Of a stretch of DNA of 10,482 nt, positions 6,528-10,482 are shown piece after piece; position 1 is the stretch's first letter, and every line of letters starts with the position of its first letter. The notes beneath the pieces are model-generated. The model was not told the DNA's origin and searched no databases. It saw nothing but the letters and a program-made list of their open reading frames with translations. The position numbers and the translations under genes were made by a program. This DNA is from Aquisalimonas sp. (lineage in GTDB: Bacteria; Pseudomonadota; Gammaproteobacteria; Nitrococcales; Aquisalimonadaceae), in the NCBI GenBank assembly GCA_007127625.1, contig SKYZ01000248.1, positions 1-10,482 of the forward strand, read 5' to 3'.

Positions 6528-7773
6528 TATCCAGTCCTACACCATGAACTTCGGCCCCCAGCATCCGGCCGCCCACGGCGTTCTGCGCATGGTGCTGGAG
6601 ATGGAGGGCGAGGTCATCCGCCGCGCGGATCCGCACATCGGCCTGCTGCACCGTGCCACCGAGAAGCTCGCCGAGAGCAAGCCCTACAACCAGAGCATCG
6701 GTTACATGGACCGGCTCGATTACGTGTCCATGATGTGCAACGAGCACGGCTACGTCATGGCCATCGAGAAGCTCCTGGGCGTGGAGCCGCCGCTGCGGGC
6801 GCAGTATATCCGGGTGATGTTCGACGAGATCACCCGCATCCTCAACCATCTGATGTGGCTCGGCACCCACGGCCTCGACGTGGGCGCCATGACCATGTTC
6901 CTGTACTGCTTCCGCGAGCGGGAACTACTGATGGATGTCTATGAGGCCGTCTCCGGGACGCGCATGCACGCGACCTACTATCGCCCGGGGGGCGTGTACC
7001 GTGACCTGCCCGAGCGGATGCCGCAGTTCGAGGCTTCCCGGTTCCGCAGCGAGAAGGATCTGGAGTGGCTCAACAAGGACCGTCAGGGGTCCATGCTCGA
7101 CTTCATCGACTCCTTCTGCGAGCGGTTCCCCACCTCCATCGACGAGTACGAGACCCTGCTCACCGACAACCGCATCTGGAAGCAGCGGCTGGTGGGGATC
7201 GGCCAGGTGTCCGCTGAACGCGCGCTGCAGCTTGGTTTCACCGGCCCCATGCTGCGCGGCTCCGGCGTCGAATGGGACCTGCGCAAGATGCAGCCCTATG
7301 CCGTCTACGACCGGCTCGACTTCGACGTGCCCATCGGCACCAACGGCGACTGTTACGACCGCTACGTGGTGCGGGTCGAAGAGATGCGTCAGTCCACCCG
7401 CATCATCAAGCAGTGCGTGGACTGGCTGCGGCAGAATCCCGGGCCGGTGATAATCGACGATCACAAGATCGCGCCGCCCACCCGGGAGGAGATGAAGGAC
7501 GACATGGAGTCCCTCATCCACCACTTCAAGCTGTTCACCGAGGGCTACTGCGTGCCGGAAGGCGAAGCCTATGCTTCGGTGGAGGCGCCCAAGGGCGAGT
7601 TCGGGGTGTACATGGTCTCCGATGGTGCCAACAAGCCCTACCGCGTGAAGGTGCGCGCGCCCGGTTTTGCGCATCTGGCAGCCATGGACGAAATGGCCAG
7701 GGGCCACATGCTGGCGGACGTGGTGGCGCTGATCGGGACCATGGACATCGTATTCGGGGAGATCGACCGTTGA
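6520..7773 (+). CDS. nuoD: NADH-quinone oxidoreductase subunit D
   Basis: 49-kDa-type subunit that, with NuoB, forms the quinone-reducing site. It is related to the large subunit of [NiFe] hydrogenases but has lost the metal ligands. It has 417 residues, normal for unfused NuoD. The N-terminal loop [13 protein letters not shown] (11-23) and Y68 in RLDYVSM (65-71) carry the residues expected to contact the quinone head group (H19 and Y68, assigned from memory of the Thermus H38/Y87 pair). [13 protein letters not shown] (37-49) and the C-terminal [14 protein letters not shown] and [12 protein letters not shown] are typical. The ATG overlaps the nuoC end by 8 bases and has a strong AGGAGGA (6505-6511) 8 bases upstream. 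Its TGA stop overlaps the TTG start of nuoE. Confidence 0.98.
   Translation: MADIQSYTMNFGPQHPAAHGVLRMVLEMEGEVIRRADPHIGLLHRATEKLAESKPYNQSIGYMDRLDYVSMMCNEHGYVMAIEKLLGVEPPLRAQYIRVMFDEITRILNHLMWLGTHGLDVGAMTMFLYCFRERELLMDVYEAVSGTRMHATYYRPGGVYRDLPERMPQFEASRFRSEKDLEWLNKDRQGSMLDFIDSFCERFPTSIDEYETLLTDNRIWKQRLVGIGQVSAERALQLGFTGPMLRGSGVEWDLRKMQPYAVYDRLDFDVPIGTNGDCYDRYVVRVEEMRQSTRIIKQCVDWLRQNPGPVIIDDHKIAPPTREEMKDDMESLIHHFKLFTEGYCVPEGEAYASVEAPKGEFGVYMVSDGANKPYRVKVRAPGFAHLAAMDEMARGHMLADVVALIGTMDIVFGEIDR
7756..7761 (+). promoter_or_regulatory. Shine-Dalgarno site that fixes the nuoE TTG start
   Basis: GGGGAG at 7756-7761, inside the end of nuoD, lies exactly 8 bases before TTG 7770. No ATG occurs between the nuoD stop and the conserved part of nuoE. 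The next possible start (GTG 7797) has no comparable site at good spacing. This site therefore supports the TTG. Confidence 0.7.
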
Positions 7774-8273
7774 ACGAGCAACGCCTGAGTGATCACGTGC
7801 TCACCCGGGAGCAGCGCGAGCAGATCGACCACTGGCTGGCCAAGTTCCCGGAAGAGGGCAAGAAGTCGGCCGTGATTCCGGCCCTGCACATTGCCCAGGA
7901 CGGCAATGGCGGCTATCTCACCGACGAGCTGATGGACGCGGTGGCCGAGTACATCGGCATCCCGCCGGTGTCCGTCTACGAAGTGGCGACGTTCTACAGC
8001 ATGTTCGACACCGCCCCGGTGGGCCGGCACAAGGTGAATATCTGCACCAACATTGCCTGCATGCTCATGGGGTCCGACGAGATCGTGGCCCATTGCGAGA
8101 AGCGGCTCGGGATCAAGCTCGGCGAGACCACGGACGACAATCGCATCACCCTGAAGGTGGAAGAGGAGTGCCTGGCGGGCTGCAGCGCGGGGCCGATGAT
8201 GGTGGTGGACGGCCACTACCACACGCACCTCACGCCCGAGAAGGTCGACGAAATCCTCGATAATCTGGAGTGA
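7770..8273 (+). CDS. nuoE: NADH-quinone oxidoreductase subunit E (TTG start)
   Basis: 24-kDa-type subunit of the NADH dehydrogenase module, carrying [2Fe-2S] cluster N1a next to the FMN of NuoF. It has 167 residues with the thioredoxin-like fold expected of the family. The N1a ligands are C92 and C97 in CTNIAC (92-97) and C134 and C138 in [11 protein letters not shown] (132-142). The helical region [12 protein letters not shown] (68-79) is characteristic. The start is TTG at 7770, giving [12 protein letters not shown]; it shares bases with the nuoD TGA (TTGA) and has GGGGAG 8 bases upstream. The alternative GTG at 7797 would drop nine residues and lacks a good ribosome site. The frame stays open further upstream only because it runs as a shadow inside nuoD. 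It ends 3 bp before nuoF. Confidence 0.94.
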   Translation: MNEQRLSDHVLTREQREQIDHWLAKFPEEGKKSAVIPALHIAQDGNGGYLTDELMDAVAEYIGIPPVSVYEVATFYSMFDTAPVGRHKVNICTNIACMLMGSDEIVAHCEKRLGIKLGETTDDNRITLKVEEECLAGCSAGPMMVVDGHYHTHLTPEKVDEILDNLE

Positions 8274-8276
8274 CCC

Positions 8277-9569
8277 ATGGTCAACGAGGTCTGCTATCAG
8301 ACACTGTCCTACGATGAGCCCTGGAGCCTGGAGACCTACCGCAAGCTCGGTGGGTACGAGGCCTGGCGCAAGGTCCTGAGCGAACAGACGCCGCCCGAGG
8401 ACATCATCGAGACCATGAAGAAGGCCTCGCTGCGCGGCCGTGGCGGCGCCGGCTTCCCGGCCGGGGTGAAGTGGAGCTTCATGCCGCGCAAGGCGCCCGT
8501 GCAGAAGTACCTGCTGTGCAACTCGGACGAGTCCGAGCCGGGCACCTGCAAGGACCGCGACATCCTGCGCTTCAACCCGCATGCCCTGGTGGAGGGCATG
8601 GCCATTGCCGCCTACTCCATGGGCGCCACCGTGGGCTACAACTACCTGCGGGGCGAGTTCCACCACGAGCCCTTCGAGCGCATGGAGCAGGCCGTGAAGG
8701 AAGCCTATGCCGAGGGGCTGCTGGGCAAGGATATCCTCGGCTCCGGCGTGGACTTCGACCTCTACAACTACTACGGCGCCGGTGCCTACATCTGCGGGGA
8801 AGAGAGCGCGTTGATGGAGTCCCTGGAAGGCAAGAAGGGACAGCCGCGCTACAAGCCACCCTTCCCGGCGCAGGTGGGCCTCTACGGCAAGCCCACCACC
8901 ATCAACAACACCGAGACGCTGGCGTCGGTGCCCGCCATCATGCGCAACGGCCCCGACTGGTTCCTGGAGAAGGGCAAGCCCAACAACGGTGGTACCAAGA
9001 TCTTCTGCGTCTCCGGCCACGTGGAGAAGCCGGGCAACTTCGAGATCCCGCTGGGCACGCCGTTCAGTGAACTGCTGGAGATGGCCGGGGGTGTGCGCGG
9101 CGGGCGCAAGCTCAAGGCGGTGATCCCGGGCGGGTCCTCCATGCCGGTGATCCCGGGCGAGACCATGATGGACCTGACCATGGACTACGACAGTATCGCC
9201 CAGGCCGGCTCGGGCCTTGGCTCCGGCGGCGTCATGGTCATGGACGAGACCACCGACATGGTCAAGGCCATCTGCCGCATCTCCCGGTTCTACTACGCCG
9301 AATCCTGTGGTCAGTGTACGCCGTGCCGGGAAGGCACGGGCTGGATGTACCGGGTGTTGCGGCGCATCGTGAACGGCGAGGGCCGCCGGGACGACCTGGA
9401 TCTGCTGGAGGCCGCCGCCGGGCAGATCGCCGGACACACCATCTGCGCATTCGGCGAGGCCGCTGCCTGGCCCGTGCAGAGCTTCCTCAAGCACTTCCGG
9501 CACGAGTTCGAGTACTACATCGAGCACAAGCGGTCCATCGTCGACGACTCCCCAGGGGCTGCCGCATGA
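8277..9569 (+). CDS. nuoF: NADH-quinone oxidoreductase subunit F
   Basis: 51-kDa-type subunit that binds NADH and FMN, takes the hydride and passes electrons into the Fe-S chain. It has 430 residues. Visible in order are the glycine-rich nucleotide-binding loop [14 protein letters not shown] (53-66), the FMN-contact stretch [15 protein letters not shown] (81-95), [16 protein letters not shown] (167-182), the [12 protein letters not shown] block (204-215), and the [4Fe-4S] N3 ligands C344, C347 and C350 in [12 protein letters not shown] (342-353) with C390 in [10 protein letters not shown] (387-396). ATG 8277 begins 3 bases after the nuoE stop, and GGAG (8267-8270) lies within the end of nuoE at a 6-base spacing. 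Its TGA stop overlaps the ATG of nuoG. Complete and normal in every motif. Confidence 0.98.
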   Translation: MVNEVCYQTLSYDEPWSLETYRKLGGYEAWRKVLSEQTPPEDIIETMKKASLRGRGGAGFPAGVKWSFMPRKAPVQKYLLCNSDESEPGTCKDRDILRFNPHALVEGMAIAAYSMGATVGYNYLRGEFHHEPFERMEQAVKEAYAEGLLGKDILGSGVDFDLYNYYGAGAYICGEESALMESLEGKKGQPRYKPPFPAQVGLYGKPTTINNTETLASVPAIMRNGPDWFLEKGKPNNGGTKIFCVSGHVEKPGNFEIPLGTPFSELLEMAGGVRGGRKLKAVIPGGSSMPVIPGETMMDLTMDYDSIAQAGSGLGSGGVMVMDETTDMVKAICRISRFYYAESCGQCTPCREGTGWMYRVLRRIVNGEGRRDDLDLLEAAAGQIAGHTICAFGEAAAWPVQSFLKHFRHEFEYYIEHKRSIVDDSPGAAA

Positions 9570-10482
9570 CAGACAAGGCTGAAGCAAAGAACCCGGACAT
9601 GGTCACCATCGAGGTGGACGGCGTCGAGCTGGAAGCCCCGAAGGGCTCCATGCTCATCGAGGCCACCGACAACGCGGACATTCATGTGCCGCGCTTCTGC
9701 TACCACCGCAAGCTGTCGGTGGTGGCCAACTGCCGCATGTGCCTGGTGGACGTGGAGAAAGCCCCCAAACCCCTGCCGGCGTGCGCCACCCCGGTGGCCG
9801 ACGGCATGAAAGTGCGCACCCGCTCCGAGCGCGCCCTCAAGGCGCAGAAGGGGGTGATGGAGTTCCTGCTGATCAACCATCCGCTGGACTGCCCCATCTG
9901 CGACCAGGGCGGCGAGTGCGAGCTGCAGGATCTGGCCCTGGGTTACGGCCGCGGCGTCTCGCGCTTCACCGAGCGTAAACGCGTGGTGGAAGACGAGGAT
10001 CTCGGCCCGCTGATCGAGACCGAGATGACCCGCTGCATCCACTGCACCCGCTGCGTGCGTTTCCTGGATGAAGTGGCCGGCTTCCGCGAGCTGGGTGGCA
10101 TGGGCCGCGGCGAGCACATGGAGATCGGCACCTTCGTCGAGGCCGGTGTGCACTCGGAGATGTCCGGTAACATCATCGATCTCTGTCCGGTGGGGGCGCT
10201 GACCTCCAAGCCCTACCGCTTCAGCGCCCGCGCCTGGGAGATGCTCAGTCACCCGGCGGTGTCACCCCACGATTGCGTGGGTTCGAACCTGCAGATCCAC
10301 CACGTGCGCGGGGCCGTCAAGCGCGTGGTGCCGCGGGAGAACGAATCCGTCAACGAGTGCTGGATCGCCGACCGCGACCGCTTTGCCTACGAGGGCGTGA
10401 AAAGCCCGGAGCGGCTCCAGGTGCCCATGGTGCGCGACACCGGCGGCGAATGGCGCGAAGTGGACTGGGAGACGGCCCTGGA
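9566..10482 (+). CDS. nuoG: NADH-quinone oxidoreductase subunit G (5' part; runs off window)
   Basis: 75-kDa-type subunit carrying several Fe-S clusters that wire NuoF to NuoB/D. The first 305 codons are present. ATG 9566 overlaps the nuoF stop as ATGA. Ligands are complete for [2Fe-2S] N1b (C45, C56, C59, C73), for [4Fe-4S] N5 with its unusual histidine (H105, C109, C112, C118 in [14 protein letters not shown]) and for [4Fe-4S] N4 (C157, C160, C163 in CIHCTRC, and C207 in DLCPVGAL). The molybdopterin-oxidoreductase-like domain starts after about residue 220. The extra N7 cluster motif known from E. coli and Thermus is not present; only isolated C237 and C265 occur there, which fits most proteobacterial NuoG. 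A full protein is usually about 700-900 residues, so more than half lies outside. Confidence 0.97.
   Translation, partial: MTDKAEAKNPDMVTIEVDGVELEAPKGSMLIEATDNADIHVPRFCYHRKLSVVANCRMCLVDVEKAPKPLPACATPVADGMKVRTRSERALKAQKGVMEFLLINHPLDCPICDQGGECELQDLALGYGRGVSRFTERKRVVEDEDLGPLIETEMTRCIHCTRCVRFLDEVAGFRELGGMGRGEHMEIGTFVEAGVHSEMSGNIIDLCPVGALTSKPYRFSARAWEMLSHPAVSPHDCVGSNLQIHHVRGAVKRVVPRENESVNECWIADRDRFAYEGVKSPERLQVPMVRDTGGEWREVDWETAL

Noticed and set aside
7272..7769. Upstream extension of the nuoE frame inside nuoD
   Set aside because: The extra residues are an out-of-frame reading of NuoD with no NuoE similarity. TTG 7770 with a good ribosome site gives a normal-length NuoE.
7638..9587. A 649-codon open frame on the - strand opposite nuoD-nuoF
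   Set aside because: It lies wholly antisense to well-conserved nuo genes. Its His/Val/Gly/Leu-rich translation is typical of antisense frames in GC-rich DNA, with no recognisable domain. The long openness follows from third-position G/C bias on the + strand.
1..10482. Mobile elements, CRISPR arrays, phage or defence genes, attachment site next to the tRNA
   Set aside because: Every gene is a recognised housekeeping or complex I gene with consistent composition. No spaced direct repeats, terminal inverted repeats, or duplicated tRNA 3' end were seen within the window.

Overview
This is an ordinary core-genome stretch from a high-GC bacterium, almost certainly a gammaproteobacterium. All genes lie on the + strand and are tightly packed. 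Three things point there: the gene order ftsH-folP-glmM-(tpiA)-secG-tRNA-Leu(GAG), which in E. coli appears as ftsH-folP-glmM-secG-leuU; a nuo operon directly after the tRNA, an arrangement I recall from several non-enteric gammaproteobacteria (Xanthomonas and Legionella types); and separate nuoC and nuoD genes, unlike the fused nuoCD of E. coli. The strong G/C bias at third codon positions and the acidic C-terminal tails of FtsH and SecG would fit an Ectothiorhodospiraceae/Chromatiales-like organism, but that finer placement is a guess from memory.

Region 1 (1-4622) is a housekeeping block. It holds the 3' part of ftsH (membrane AAA+ zinc protease), folP (dihydropteroate synthase), glmM (phosphoglucosamine mutase), tpiA (triosephosphate isomerase) and secG (Sec translocon subunit). 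ftsH, folP and glmM are separated by 21 and 58 bp and could be one transcript. An 87-bp gap before tpiA holds a plausible sigma-70 promoter, so tpiA-secG may also be transcribed on their own.

Region 2 (4623-4956) is the only sizeable non-coding stretch. It holds a tRNA-Leu(GAG) with an encoded CCA end, a weak candidate tRNA promoter, a rho-independent terminator just after the tRNA, a good sigma-70 promoter (TTGACA, 18 bp, TACACT) and an 81-base nuo leader that can fold into a long hairpin ending just upstream of the nuoA ribosome binding site.

Region 3 (4957-10482) is the start of the operon for respiratory complex I (NADH:quinone oxidoreductase): nuoA, B, C, D, E, F and the first 305 codons of nuoG, which runs off the window. 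Gaps are between -10 and +18 bp, with stop/start overlaps at A/B, C/D, D/E and F/G, so translational coupling is likely. NuoE, F and G form the NADH-oxidising arm (FMN and most Fe-S clusters), NuoB, C and D the quinone-reducing connecting part (cluster N2), and NuoA is a small membrane subunit. Iron-sulfur ligands are intact throughout, except that NuoG lacks the optional N7 site. nuoE starts with a TTG codon inside the nuoD stop.

I saw no mobile element, CRISPR array, phage gene, toxin-antitoxin pair, broken gene or unrecognised gene. The modest points of interest are regulatory (the terminator/promoter/leader switch at 4777-4956) and small sequence peculiarities. I found no undescribed system here.
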